Shown here in pieces: positions 1 through 6,999 of a stretch of 64,000 nucleotides of DNA. The stretch is from assembly GCF_013912065.1 (NCBI RefSeq), contig NZ_JACESA010000004.1, forward strand, positions 160,214 to 224,213. The letters run 5' to 3'. A program made the translations under genes and the position numbers. The notes under the pieces are model-generated. The model was not told the DNA's origin, ran no database searches, and saw only the letters and a list, made by a program, of their open reading frames with translations. Within the stretch, counting starts at the first letter, position 1, and each line of letters begins with the position of its first letter. This DNA comes from Brevundimonas sp. (lineage in GTDB: Bacteria > Pseudomonadota > Alphaproteobacteria > Caulobacterales > Caulobacteraceae).

Positions 1-1
1 C

Positions 2-1375
2 GACCTCAAGCTGTCCTGGTCGACGCCGATCTTTACGGACGACGACGGGATCGGCTCCCCCGCCTCCCTTCACCAGGCGGGGGACGCTTTCGTCGCCGTG
101 GTCCGGTTCACCGCGGAGGGGCCGGTCGTGCTGGGAAGCGGCGTGATGGTCGGGCCCGGCCTCGTCATAACCGCGACCCATGTTCTCGATGAGTTTCGAG
201 CCGCCGGAGCCAGCCCGGTGTTCATGACCTTCCTGCCCGAAGGCGCTCGCGCCTGGTTGCCGCTGGATATCAGCGCCGGGTCCAGGCCGAGCGCGTTCGA
301 TCCGCATCGCACGGTGACGTCTGACCTGTCACTGGTGAGTTGCACCCTGAACTCCGCCCCCCTGGAGGAACGCCCGCTGGGGCTCGCGCCCTTGAAGGTT
401 GGTCTGCCGCTGATCGGAGATCGGCTCTGGGCCATCGGCTTTCGCCATCAGGACATCAGCGGAAGCGCGGCCCGTGTCAGTCCAATGATCTCATCGGGCC
501 TCGTCACCCAGGCCTTCCCGACCGGCCGCGGCGACCGCATGTCGGCCGCCTGTTTCGAGGTCGACATGGAAACGATCGGCGGAATGAGCGGCGGCGCCGT
601 TGTGGACGTCGACGGCAATCTGGTCGGCATCGTTTCGTCGTCGCTGGAGGGTGGGCCGTCCTACATGACCCTGATCTGGGACGCCCTGGGACTTCGGGTA
701 AAGGGACCGACGCCCCGCCTGTCGCTTCAGCCGACAATCACCCTCCTTGGCGCGCAGAGTTGGCAGGTCGTCCGGATCAAGGGCGATGTCGAGCGCAATC
801 CCTGGGGCGAAATCACGGTCCACTTCAGCCAGGACGAGGCGCGCCTTCTCACGGTTTCGGCTCCGGACGCCTTTCCGGATGACGGTCGCCGCCAACTCAC
901 GGCCGACGAGCGCATGGCGTTCATGGACGAGCACGGTGGCGAACTTGAATCCCTCGCCACCGAGGCCGTGATCGACTGGCTGGAGGGTCTCCCGCTTGAT
1001 CACGTCTACGCCTTCCTCGGCGCTGCGCAGGTTCCGGCCGATCTCTTCCCTGGCCTCTCGGGGTTCGAGATCGAGGACATGGAGGGGGCGGAAGATCTGG
1101 AACTGATCACCGCAAGGGAGGGCTCGGATGGATCGCTGGAGATCGCGTTCTTCCTTCGCCTCCAGTCCTACGTCTGGATTCTGGAAATGCCGTCCGCCTT
1201 CGCCGAGGCTCATGCCGAGGCGCTCGAGGCCCATTTCATTAACATCGAGACAGAGGGTGGCGAAACCCGGATGGAGCGCGTGCAGCGCGCCTATTTCCGG
1301 GCCACGACCCGTTTCGACCGGACGGACGGAACCTTCGGCGAAATATCGGTGACCTCGAGCGCGGTCATCCCATGA
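2..1375 (+). CDS. Trypsin-like serine peptidase with C-terminal domain of unknown function (5' partial)
   Basis: The reading frame is open to the first base of the window, so the gene probably starts upstream; a GTG at 98 is the first internal candidate start. Counting from that GTG, the chymotrypsin-fold triad is visible: His28 in TATHVL, Asp76 in VTSDLSLV and Ser164 in GGMSGGAV, the classical GxSGG nucleophile motif. The peptidase domain ends near residue 200. The last ~220 residues, rich in acidic and aromatic positions, match nothing I recognise. No signal peptide is visible in the part seen, so a cytoplasmic role is possible. The next large gene is a HEPN-type protein 114 bases downstream. 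Peptidase fold: confident. A defence or signalling role is inferred from context only. Confidence 0.75.
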   Translation, partial: DLKLSWSTPIFTDDDGIGSPASLHQAGDAFVAVVRFTAEGPVVLGSGVMVGPGLVITATHVLDEFRAAGASPVFMTFLPEGARAWLPLDISAGSRPSAFDPHRTVTSDLSLVSCTLNSAPLEERPLGLAPLKVGLPLIGDRLWAIGFRHQDISGSAARVSPMISSGLVTQAFPTGRGDRMSAACFEVDMETIGGMSGGAVVDVDGNLVGIVSSSLEGGPSYMTLIWDALGLRVKGPTPRLSLQPTITLLGAQSWQVVRIKGDVERNPWGEITVHFSQDEARLLTVSAPDAFPDDGRRQLTADERMAFMDEHGGELESLATEAVIDWLEGLPLDHVYAFLGAAQVPADLFPGLSGFEIEDMEGAEDLELITAREGSDGSLEIAFFLRLQSYVWILEMPSAFAEAHAEALEAHFINIETEGGETRMERVQRAYFRATTRFDRTDGTFGEISVTSSAVIP

Positions 1376-1476
1376 CCCTGGCCGAGCCCTTCGCGTGGGC
1401 CGAAAGCGAGCTTGAACGACCGGCGACGCCTCCTGCGAACCCTGCCCTGCGGCTCTCTCGCGCACTCCAGCCCTGA
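1372..1476 (+). CDS. Possible 34-residue ORF coupled to the peptidase stop
   Basis: An ATG overlaps the stop codon of the preceding peptidase gene (ATGA at 1372-1375) and opens a 34-codon frame that ends 13 bases before the start of the HEPN gene. It fills an otherwise unexplained 114-base gap. The product is Pro/Ala/Leu-rich, shows no motif and has no independent ribosome binding site. It may be only a passive reading frame; existence as a gene is uncertain. Confidence 0.2.
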   Translation: MTLAEPFAWAESELERPATPPANPALRLSRALQP

Positions 1477-1489
1477 ACCGAGGCGACCG

Positions 1490-2494
1490 ATGCCAGACCC
1501 CTCACCGACTCTTCTGGAAGAAGCCCGCGAGGTCCCCGAGCGCGCGCTGCGCATCTACGCGCGCCTCTGGCAGTTCGAGACCTGGCTCCGGTCGATCGTC
1601 TATGTCGAGTTGCGGGCCAAGCTCGGCGACGGTTGGCGGGCGTCCTTGAAGTCGAGCACGCGCTCCTACGAGGCGGACAAGTTCCTGAAGCACATGCCGA
1701 CGCCGGAGATGAACGCCCTGAGCTACGCGTCTCTGGGACAGATGACCGGTCTGATCGATGAACACTGGGACTGCTTCGCCCCGTATCTGCCGCCGAAGAT
1801 CCTCTGGGACGCCAAGCTGAAGGAGGTCGAGCAGATCCGCCACAGGATCGCTCACTTCCGGACAGGCCATGCGGACGACCACCCGCGCCTTTTGCAGTTC
1901 CTCCGGGATCTCGATCAGGGCTTCTGGAGGTTCTGCACGAGTTACAACGACAGCCTGCCGGTGCTGCCGCCGGAACGCGACCCGGTCACGCGCCGGTTCA
2001 TCGGCTACGATCCGCTTCCCTGGGGCGAAATCGAACCGGGCCGTTGGGCGCGCATCGGTCTCGTGGACAAGTCGGAGCCGGTGAATGTTCTGATCAGCGC
2101 GTTGCGTCGTCCCTGGGCGGAGGACGCCGCATCCATCGATGGCGCGACCGGGCGGTTGTACGACGTGGTCTTCATGGGAGGAGACCGTCGGGTCTTCGAG
2201 TACCGGAGCCTGCTGGAGAGCACCCGGGCGGACCATGACCGCCTCGTCCACATCGTCCTCGGAACAGGCGATACCCTACGCCTGACGTTACCGGCGGTGC
2301 TCGGTGCGGAGGTTGTGATCGGGATCGTGGACCGCTGGCTCCTGGCGGCGAGGAACAATGTGAGACGGGGTCATCCCATCGCGACCGAGAGCGCGAACGC
2401 CCTCGCCGCCGACTGGCCGGAGTATGTTCTCGGGCCGGGCCACCCCCTGGCTTATCTGGGGCCGGACATGCCTTGCAGCTTCTTCGACGCGTGA
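1490..2494 (+). CDS. HEPN-domain protein (Swt1/Abi-like), putative ribonuclease
   Basis: This is a predicted cytoplasmic protein of 334 residues. Its N-terminal half is alpha-helical with the pattern of Swt1-type or Abi-type HEPN domains and carries an Rx4H motif, Arg117 to His122 in the segment IRHRIAHFR, which in HEPN ribonucleases forms the RNA-cleaving site. The C-terminal half (about residues 180-334) is mixed alpha/beta and unassigned. The ATG at 1490 was chosen because GAGG lies 6 bases upstream; the frame stays open to 1412. It follows the trypsin-like peptidase on the same strand and its 3' end overlaps the convergent HxlR gene by 43 bases. HEPN assignment rests on motif and fold pattern; enzymatic activity is inferred. 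Confidence 0.6.
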   Translation: MPDPSPTLLEEAREVPERALRIYARLWQFETWLRSIVYVELRAKLGDGWRASLKSSTRSYEADKFLKHMPTPEMNALSYASLGQMTGLIDEHWDCFAPYLPPKILWDAKLKEVEQIRHRIAHFRTGHADDHPRLLQFLRDLDQGFWRFCTSYNDSLPVLPPERDPVTRRFIGYDPLPWGEIEPGRWARIGLVDKSEPVNVLISALRRPWAEDAASIDGATGRLYDVVFMGGDRRVFEYRSLLESTRADHDRLVHIVLGTGDTLRLTLPAVLGAEVVIGIVDRWLLAARNNVRRGHPIATESANALAADWPEYVLGPGHPLAYLGPDMPCSFFDA

Positions 2495-2832
2495 CCTTCC
2501 AGAGGGGCCTCGAGCGCCTCGATCCGCGCGCGATGGAGCGAGCCCCAGTCGCAGAGCGGGAGCAGGGCTTCCACCAGGGACATGCCGAAGGGCGTCAGGA
2601 GATAGTCCACCTTGGGGGGCACCTGTTGGTAATCCCGCCGGACCAACACCCCGGTCGCCACCAGGTCCCGTAGCTGCTGGATCAGCACCTTCTCGCTGAT
2701 GCCGGCGACCAGCCGCTTCAGGTCGCCGAAACGCCGGGGCCCCGAGCGGAGGTGATAGAGGATCAGAGGCTTCCACTTTCCGCCCATGACCGAGAGGGAG
2801 ACGTCGAGACCGCATTCTGGAACCGGGTTCAT
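2452..2832 (-). CDS. HxlR-family winged-helix transcriptional regulator
   Basis: The 126-residue protein has the HxlR layout: an N-terminal Cys (Cys7 in PECGLD), the conserved MGGKWKPLILYHL helix, the recognition region ISEKVLIQQLRDL and the wing followed by YLLTPFG. In YodB/HypR-type members the equivalent Cys senses electrophiles or oxidants, so a redox-sensing role is likely but inferred. It is divergently transcribed from a short-chain dehydrogenase, with a two-site palindromic operator between them, and so probably represses the SDR/NTF2-like operon and itself. Length is typical for the family. Confidence 0.9.
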   Translation of the reverse strand: MNPVPECGLDVSLSVMGGKWKPLILYHLRSGPRRFGDLKRLVAGISEKVLIQQLRDLVATGVLVRRDYQQVPPKVDYLLTPFGMSLVEALLPLCDWGSLHRARIEALEAPLEGHASKKLQGMSGPR

Positions 2833-2847
2833 CGTACAATCTTACAC

Positions 2848-2879
2848 TTACCTTTAGGTCAGTTCTACCTTGAAGGTAA
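2848..2879. promoter_or_regulatory. Candidate HxlR operator, two palindromic sites
   Basis: Between the divergent starts at 2832 and 2923 lies a perfect 13-base palindrome, TACCTTGAAGGTA (2866-2878), and 17 bases upstream a degenerate copy, TACCTTTAGGT (2849-2859). The outer TTACCTT (2848-2854) and AAGGTAA (2873-2879) are also inverted repeats. Position and symmetry fit binding of HxlR dimers that would block both promoters. Confidence 0.65.
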
Positions 2880-2922
2880 TTGGTGGCCATATGGCGTGCT
2901 CCCACAGCAAAGGAGCAAGAGC

Positions 2923-3672
2923 ATGGGCAGGCTAGAAGGCAAGGTCGCGGTCGTGACGGGCGCGAACAGCGGCATCGGTCGGGCGTCCGCCAAACTGTTC
3001 GCGCGTGAAGGCGCCCGCGTATTCATGACCGGCCGCCGGCAGAGCGACCTGGACGATGCGGTGGCCGAGGTCGGCGGAACCGCCCGCGGGATCCAGGGCG
3101 ACGTCTCGAACCCTTCGGATCTCGACCGGCTCTACAAGATCGTCGCCGAGGAAGCGGGACGGATCGACGTCCTCTTCGCCAATGCCGGCGGCGGCGAGTT
3201 TCAATCCCTGCAGGATGTCACGGAAGACGCCTTCGACCGCACCTTCTCCACGAACGTGAAGGGCACGCTGTTCACGGTCCAGAAGGCTCTGCCCCTGCTT
3301 CGCGACGGAGCCTCGGTGATCCTGACGGGATCGACCTCTGCCGTTACGGGTTCGCCGGCGTTCAGCGTCTATGCCGCCAGCAAGGCCGCCATTCGCAGTT
3401 TCGCTCGCAACTGGGTGCTCGATCTCGCCGATCGTCGGATCCGGGTGAATGTGCTCGTCCCGGGCAGCACGGATACGCCTGGTCTGCGCGGACTGAGCGA
3501 AACTGACGCGGCGCACAGCGCCCTCATGAAGTCGTTCGAGGCGGGTACGCCGCTGGGACGCACCGGCCGGCCTGAGGAGATCGCCGCCGCCGCCCTGTTC
3601 CTCGCCTCCGACGAAAGCAGCTTCGTCAACGGCAGCGAGCTGTTCGCCGATGGCGGCGCGGCCCAGATCTGA
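2923..3672 (+). CDS. SDR-family oxidoreductase
   Basis: A 249-residue classical short-chain dehydrogenase. The N-terminal cofactor site TGANSGIG, the NAG motif (FANAGGGEF), the catalytic Ser in GSTSA and the YAASK active-site Tyr/Lys are all visible. Arg residues after the second beta strand (TGRRQ) suggest NADP(H). The ATG at 2923 has AAGGAG 8 bases upstream; longer in-frame extension into the HxlR gene is not credible. It is followed 8 bases later by an NTF2-like gene. HxlR-controlled SDRs commonly reduce quinones or reactive carbonyls; the real substrate is unknown. Confidence 0.92.
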   Translation: MGRLEGKVAVVTGANSGIGRASAKLFAREGARVFMTGRRQSDLDDAVAEVGGTARGIQGDVSNPSDLDRLYKIVAEEAGRIDVLFANAGGGEFQSLQDVTEDAFDRTFSTNVKGTLFTVQKALPLLRDGASVILTGSTSAVTGSPAFSVYAASKAAIRSFARNWVLDLADRRIRVNVLVPGSTDTPGLRGLSETDAAHSALMKSFEAGTPLGRTGRPEEIAAAALFLASDESSFVNGSELFADGGAAQI

Positions 3673-3680
3673 GAGACGTC

Positions 3681-4085
3681 ATGAGCGTTCAACACAACCT
3701 GTCCACGGTTCAGACCTTTCTTGAGGGGCTGGGCGGCGGACATCCGCCGGAGGCGCTTGCGACCGTGTTCGCGCCGGACCTTTCGCTGGAGATACCGGGG
3801 CAGTCCGGGGCCTTCCCCTGGGTCGGTCGGGGAGCCGGTCGTGAGGCGATGATCGCCTTCATCCGCGATCTGCGCGACCTGACCGAACCCCTGGCGTTCG
3901 ATGTCGAGGACATCCTGGCCAATGAGGGCCGCGCGGTCGTCGTCGGGTCGCTCCGCACAAGGGTTAGACGGACCGGCAAGGTGATCGTCTCTCCGTTCGT
4001 GCTGATCTTCGGATTCACCGACCAGTTGGTGAGCCGCTTCCAGATGCTTGAAGACAGCCATGCGGTGGCGGAGGCCGCCCGGTAG
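3681..4085 (+). CDS. NTF2-like (SnoaL-type) small protein
   Basis: The 134-residue protein has the cone-shaped NTF2-like pattern: N-terminal helices, a FAPDLSLEIPG strand, and a C-terminal sheet ending in FTDQLVSRFQMLEDSHAV. Such domains act as small enzymes or ligand-binding partners in oxidative or polyketide chemistry. It starts 8 bases after the SDR stop and so belongs to the HxlR-regulated operon. No catalytic residues can be assigned from sequence alone. Confidence 0.8.
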   Translation: MSVQHNLSTVQTFLEGLGGGHPPEALATVFAPDLSLEIPGQSGAFPWVGRGAGREAMIAFIRDLRDLTEPLAFDVEDILANEGRAVVVGSLRTRVRRTGKVIVSPFVLIFGFTDQLVSRFQMLEDSHAVAEAAR

Positions 4086-4096
4086 GCTGAGCGTCG

Positions 4097-5587
4097 CTAA
4101 GGACCGACGCGCTCAGACCCTGCCCGACTTGCAGCGGGCCTGCGGCTGGGCGCGTCGATCAGCACAGACGGCAGGGCGTGCACCGCCACCCGCGCGGCCT
4201 GCACCTCGAGCTTTCGGAGCGCCGCGCGAGATCCAGACTTCAGGCGGGCCGTATCGGGGTGATCTCCCATGAGGTCGTCGACCAGCATCCGGCTGGTGCT
4301 GTTGAGCCAGCGGCTGAGCTCGGCGCTCGGCTTTCGCCCGCGACCGACCGAAGATCCCAGGATGAACTGCGACAGCTTTTCCTGCTGCTTGCGCAGGTGG
4401 TCGCGCATCAGCTTGGAGCGGGTGATGTAGCCGGCGTTCACGCCCGGAAGAGAGTGGTTCATGAGCAGGTGCATATCCACCTCGGACACCTCCGCGGCCT
4501 GACCGATGGTCCGATAGGTCTGGCGAAGGTCGTTGCCCCAGTGGCTGAGGACCGCCCGGTTCTCCTTGTGCTCCACCAGATGGCCGCAGGGCGCGTCGCT
4601 CGGGAACAGGAATGTCCGGCCGCTCTTCGGATAGATGATCGGCCCGATCCGGCGCAGGCGGAAGATGCACTCCATCATCGCGCGCGAGAGCGGAATGTCG
4701 AACGCCTTGGCCTCCCCGCCCTTCGGCTTCTTCAGGTGCAGGACCCGCTCCTTCAAATCCAGATCCTCGATCCGGACCTTCTTCATCACCTCCGGGCGCG
4801 AACCGGACAGGAGGAGGAACAGGTGGAACTCCCGACGGATCGGATTCTGGATCAGCGCCAGTTGTTCGAACCAGGCCGGAAGATCGGCGACGCCCATGGC
4901 TGTGTCCTTGCGATGTTCCGGGTTCCAGTCCACCGCGCTGACAGGGTTTTCGGCCGGCAGCTTTCGACAGGTCTTTCGGGCATGCCGATAGACGGCCCGG
5001 AAGCTGCGCATCGCTCCGTTGGCGATGGCGGGTCCGTTCGCCTTGGTGATCATGTCGTGCCGGTCGGCGATCAGGATCGGCTTGTCGCCGAACTCTGACA
5101 GGGGGCGATCGAGCCAGTCGGCGAACAGCCGCTCCATGTGGTCGGTGTAGCTGCGCAAGGTGCCGCTCGCCCGCTTCTTGCGCTCAAGGTGGGAGATCTT
5201 GAAGCGCTGCCATGCCTCACCCAGGGTCGGCACGCCGTCGGGCGAGGTGATGACGACGCCGCTGGCGTCGACAGATCCCGGCTTCACCCTCTTCACCCGT
5301 GGCGGACGCGGATCTTCTCCCTTGCCGATCTGGCCAATGAGCGCCTTGGCCTTGATGCGGGCGTCGCGGGAGTTGATCTCGCCGACCTCCCCGACGGCCA
5401 TCCGGATGCTGGTGCGCGTGCCGTCGTCGCGATGCAGGTCGGCCTGGATGGTGAAGGTCTTGGACGTCTTGCCGATGACCACGAAGAAACCGCCCAGGTC
5501 GGTGTCGCGGGCGATGTAGGGCCGGTCGTGAGCGAGCGGCAGTCCGATCAGGTTCTTGTCGGTGAGGCTTAGACGCAGGTTCGACAT
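4097..5587 (-). CDS. Tyrosine-type site-specific integrase
   Basis: The 496-residue protein has an N-terminal arm-binding region, a SAM-like core-binding domain (about 120-215) and a phage-integrase catalytic domain. Catalytic positions visible are Arg264 (SGSRPEV), a Lys in LKKPKGG (287-289), Arg355 in NDLRQTYRT, His378 (LMNHSL) and nucleophile Tyr387 (NAGYITRS). The residue usually His in the HxxR box is Asn352 here. Its 5' end faces a tRNA-Lys 3' fragment about 200 bases away, as expected for an integrase next to its attachment site. The C-terminal ~100 residues, rich in Arg/Ala, extend beyond the usual domain. It is the probable mover of the island to its left. Confidence 0.92.
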   Translation of the reverse strand: MSNLRLSLTDKNLIGLPLAHDRPYIARDTDLGGFFVVIGKTSKTFTIQADLHRDDGTRTSIRMAVGEVGEINSRDARIKAKALIGQIGKGEDPRPPRVKRVKPGSVDASGVVITSPDGVPTLGEAWQRFKISHLERKKRASGTLRSYTDHMERLFADWLDRPLSEFGDKPILIADRHDMITKANGPAIANGAMRSFRAVYRHARKTCRKLPAENPVSAVDWNPEHRKDTAMGVADLPAWFEQLALIQNPIRREFHLFLLLSGSRPEVMKKVRIEDLDLKERVLHLKKPKGGEAKAFDIPLSRAMMECIFRLRRIGPIIYPKSGRTFLFPSDAPCGHLVEHKENRAVLSHWGNDLRQTYRTIGQAAEVSEVDMHLLMNHSLPGVNAGYITRSKLMRDHLRKQQEKLSQFILGSSVGRGRKPSAELSRWLNSTSRMLVDDLMGDHPDTARLKSGSRAALRKLEVQAARVAVHALPSVLIDAPSRRPAASRAGSERVGP

Positions 5588-5785
5588 TTGCTGACTTTTT
5601 CGGGCGAAAAACGGTGCAGAAAAACGGTGAGAAAAACGGTGAGATTCACGCCGCCGGTCAGCAGCGTTTCAACCCGTAAATCTACGATAGCCCACGATCG
5701 CGCGCGAAAATAATCAATTATATCAATACACTGCATCGCACCCCTTCGCTGATTCTGCGGGGTGCGGAGGACCACACATCAGGTT
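5588..5785. other. Integrase upstream region, AT-rich, no gene
   Basis: Between the integrase start and the tRNA fragment there is no credible gene. The stretch holds three tandem repeats (5606-5641) and an AT-rich segment around 5705-5735. This is where the integrase promoter, recombination-directionality-factor sites and integrase arm sites would be expected; only the repeats are directly visible. Confidence 0.5.
5606..5641 (+). repeat. Three tandem copies of GAAAAACGGTG upstream of the integrase
   Basis: The 11-base unit GAAAAACGGTG occurs at 5606-5616, 5619-5629 and 5631-5641, with centre spacings of 13 and 12 bases, close to one helical turn. They sit 19-54 bases upstream of the integrase start, so they may be arm-type integrase or excisionase sites or a repressor array. 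Function is inferred from position. Confidence 0.7.
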
Positions 5786-5830
5786 CTCTTAATCAGCGGG
5801 TCCACAGTTCGAACCTGTGATCACCCACCA
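5786..5830 (+). repeat. tRNA-Lys(CTT) 3' fragment, island attachment site
   Basis: These 45 bases read exactly as positions 32-76 of a tRNA: anticodon loop CTCTTAA (anticodon CTT), 3' stem TCAGC, variable loop GGGTC, T arm CACAG-TTCGAAC-CTGTG, acceptor strand ATCACCC, discriminator A and CCA. The preceding bases do not pair with TCAGC and there is no D arm or 5' acceptor strand, so this is not a working tRNA. A 3' tRNA end cut in the anticodon loop beside an integrase is the classical duplicated att site left by island integration. The intact gene should lie at the left end, outside the window. Confidence 0.85.
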
Positions 5831-6118
5831 TCGTCTTTTTTGAATTCACCGACAATTTACACGAGTCCCTCGGGGCGACCGGAAGCCGGCTGGACAGGTC
5901 CTGCAGAGGCCGATGAACAGCCGAATTCCACGACGTCGCAACGTCAGCGGCCTGGTCCAACGTCGCCTGGGCCATGCCGGGCAAGACCGACACTCATCCC
6001 AACAGCGCCATTGATCCGCCTTCTGCCTATAGGCCGACCCTTTCCAGCTCATAAGAATTATTAGTTTGCGTAAATATGTATGTAATTGTTGAGTGAGGCG
6101 TCTGAAGGAAACATTCAC
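5831..6118. other. Intergenic region right of the att site
   Basis: About 290 bases separate the tRNA fragment from the peroxiredoxin gene. A T-rich tract follows the CCA end directly (5835-5841) and may be the old tRNA terminator. No open frame here looks like a gene. The last ~70 bases are AT-rich and contain the peroxiredoxin promoter and a probable operator. Confidence 0.5.
6051..6090. promoter_or_regulatory. AT-rich operator-like sequence upstream of peroxiredoxin
   Basis: The region has the element AAATATGTATGTAATTG (6072-6088), which resembles AATATATGTAA and AATATATGCAA in the two other control regions of this cluster (near 17279 and 11197). This suggests a common regulator, most simply the BigR/SqrR-type ArsR encoded at 16139-16555. 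The match is by eye and imperfect. Confidence 0.4.
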
Positions 6119-6769
6119 ATGACCGGACTTCCCCGCCTCAACGAACCCGCCCCCGACTTCCTCGCTCGGACCACGCACGGCGACCGCAGCTTGGCCGACT
6201 ATCGCGGCAAGTGGCTGATCCTGTTCTCCCACCCCTCCGACTTCACCCCTGTCTGCACGACGGAGTTCATTGGCTTCGCGAAACACGCCGATGCGTTCGC
6301 CGCTATGAACTGCGAACTGCTGGGCCTGTCGATCGACAGCATCTTCTCGCACCTGGCCTGGACGCGGAACATCAAGGAGAAGTTCGGCGTTGAGATCCCC
6401 TTCCCGATCATCGAGGACCTCAAGATGGAGGTGGCCGAGGCCTATGGGATGATCCATCCCGGCGCCGCCGACACCTCGGCGGTACGCGCGACATTCCTGA
6501 TCGATCCAGAAGGCATGCTGCGCGCCATGGTCTACTACCCAATGAGCAACGGGCGCAGCATCGACGAGTTCGTCCGGCTGCTGACCGCGCTTCAGGCGTC
6601 CGACGCCAACGGCGTGGCGACCCCGGAGAACTGGCGTCCGGGTGAACGGGCCATCGTCCCCCCGCCGAAGACCGCCGCCGCAGCTGAGGCCCGCGCCTCA
6701 GAAGGCTACGAATATACCGACTGGTACTTTTCCACGCGCGAACTTCCCGACGCACCGAAAGCCGCTTGA
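6119..6769 (+). CDS. Prx6-type peroxiredoxin
   Basis: A 216-residue thioredoxin-fold peroxidase. The peroxidatic Cys46 lies in FTPVCTTEF, and the long C-terminal extension with the VRATFLIDPEG and YPMSNGRS segments places it in the Prx6/AhpC2 group of 1-Cys or atypical enzymes; the only other Cys is Cys65. It would reduce peroxides or protein/low-molecular persulfides in the cytoplasm. The ATG at 6119 has GAAGGAA about 9 bases upstream. A second, related Prx6 sits at 16552-17208 in the same sulfur cluster. It is followed by a strong hairpin and then a Cys-rich small gene. Confidence 0.92.
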   Translation: MTGLPRLNEPAPDFLARTTHGDRSLADYRGKWLILFSHPSDFTPVCTTEFIGFAKHADAFAAMNCELLGLSIDSIFSHLAWTRNIKEKFGVEIPFPIIEDLKMEVAEAYGMIHPGAADTSAVRATFLIDPEGMLRAMVYYPMSNGRSIDEFVRLLTALQASDANGVATPENWRPGERAIVPPPKTAAAAEARASEGYEYTDWYFSTRELPDAPKAA

Positions 6770-6778
6770 TACGAAGCC

Positions 6779-6805
6779 GAGCCGGACCGCCGAGCGGTCC
6801 GGCTC
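6779..6805 (+). terminator. Perfect 11-bp hairpin after the peroxiredoxin gene
   Basis: GAGCCGGACCG (6779-6789) and CGGTCCGGCTC (6795-6805) form a perfect 11-bp stem with a 5-base loop, 10 bases after the peroxiredoxin stop. There is no following T run, so it may attenuate transcription or protect the mRNA 3' end instead of terminating fully before the small gene at 6841. Confidence 0.5.
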
Positions 6806-6840
6806 GAGTTATCACCGAACTGACGACCGAGAGAGACATC

Positions 6841-6999
6841 ATGTGCAGAGCTGTACGCTGCAGGACGTGCGGGAAAATGGGCTGGGCCGGGTGCGGTCAG
6901 CATGTCGAGCAGGTACTGAAAGGGATTCCGCCGGAAGGGCGCTGTCAGGGTCACGCAAAAACCGGCGGCGGCTTTTTCGCACGCTTCCTCAAGCGCTAG
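6841..6999 (+). CDS. Small Cys-rich protein (52 residues)
   Basis: The ATG at 6841 gives a 52-residue protein with five Cys and two His: MCRAVRCRTCGKMGWAGCGQ begins it, then HVEQVLKGIPP, a single Cys in GRCQGH and a basic tail. The CRTCGK-x-x-WAGCGxH pattern belongs to a widespread but uncharacterised bacterial family of tiny proteins, probably metal (Zn or Fe) binding. Its 3' end overlaps the convergent DUF3422 gene by 11 bases. The upstream GAGAGAC is a plausible ribosome binding site. Its place in a persulfide-stress cluster suggests a thiol or metal role; this is inference. Confidence 0.75.
   Translation: MCRAVRCRTCGKMGWAGCGQHVEQVLKGIPPEGRCQGHAKTGGGFFARFLKR

Noticed and set aside
5793-5993. 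66-codon minus-strand frame ending over the tRNA fragment
   Set aside because: Its C-terminal GDHRFELWTR is the typical false translation of a tRNA 3' end.
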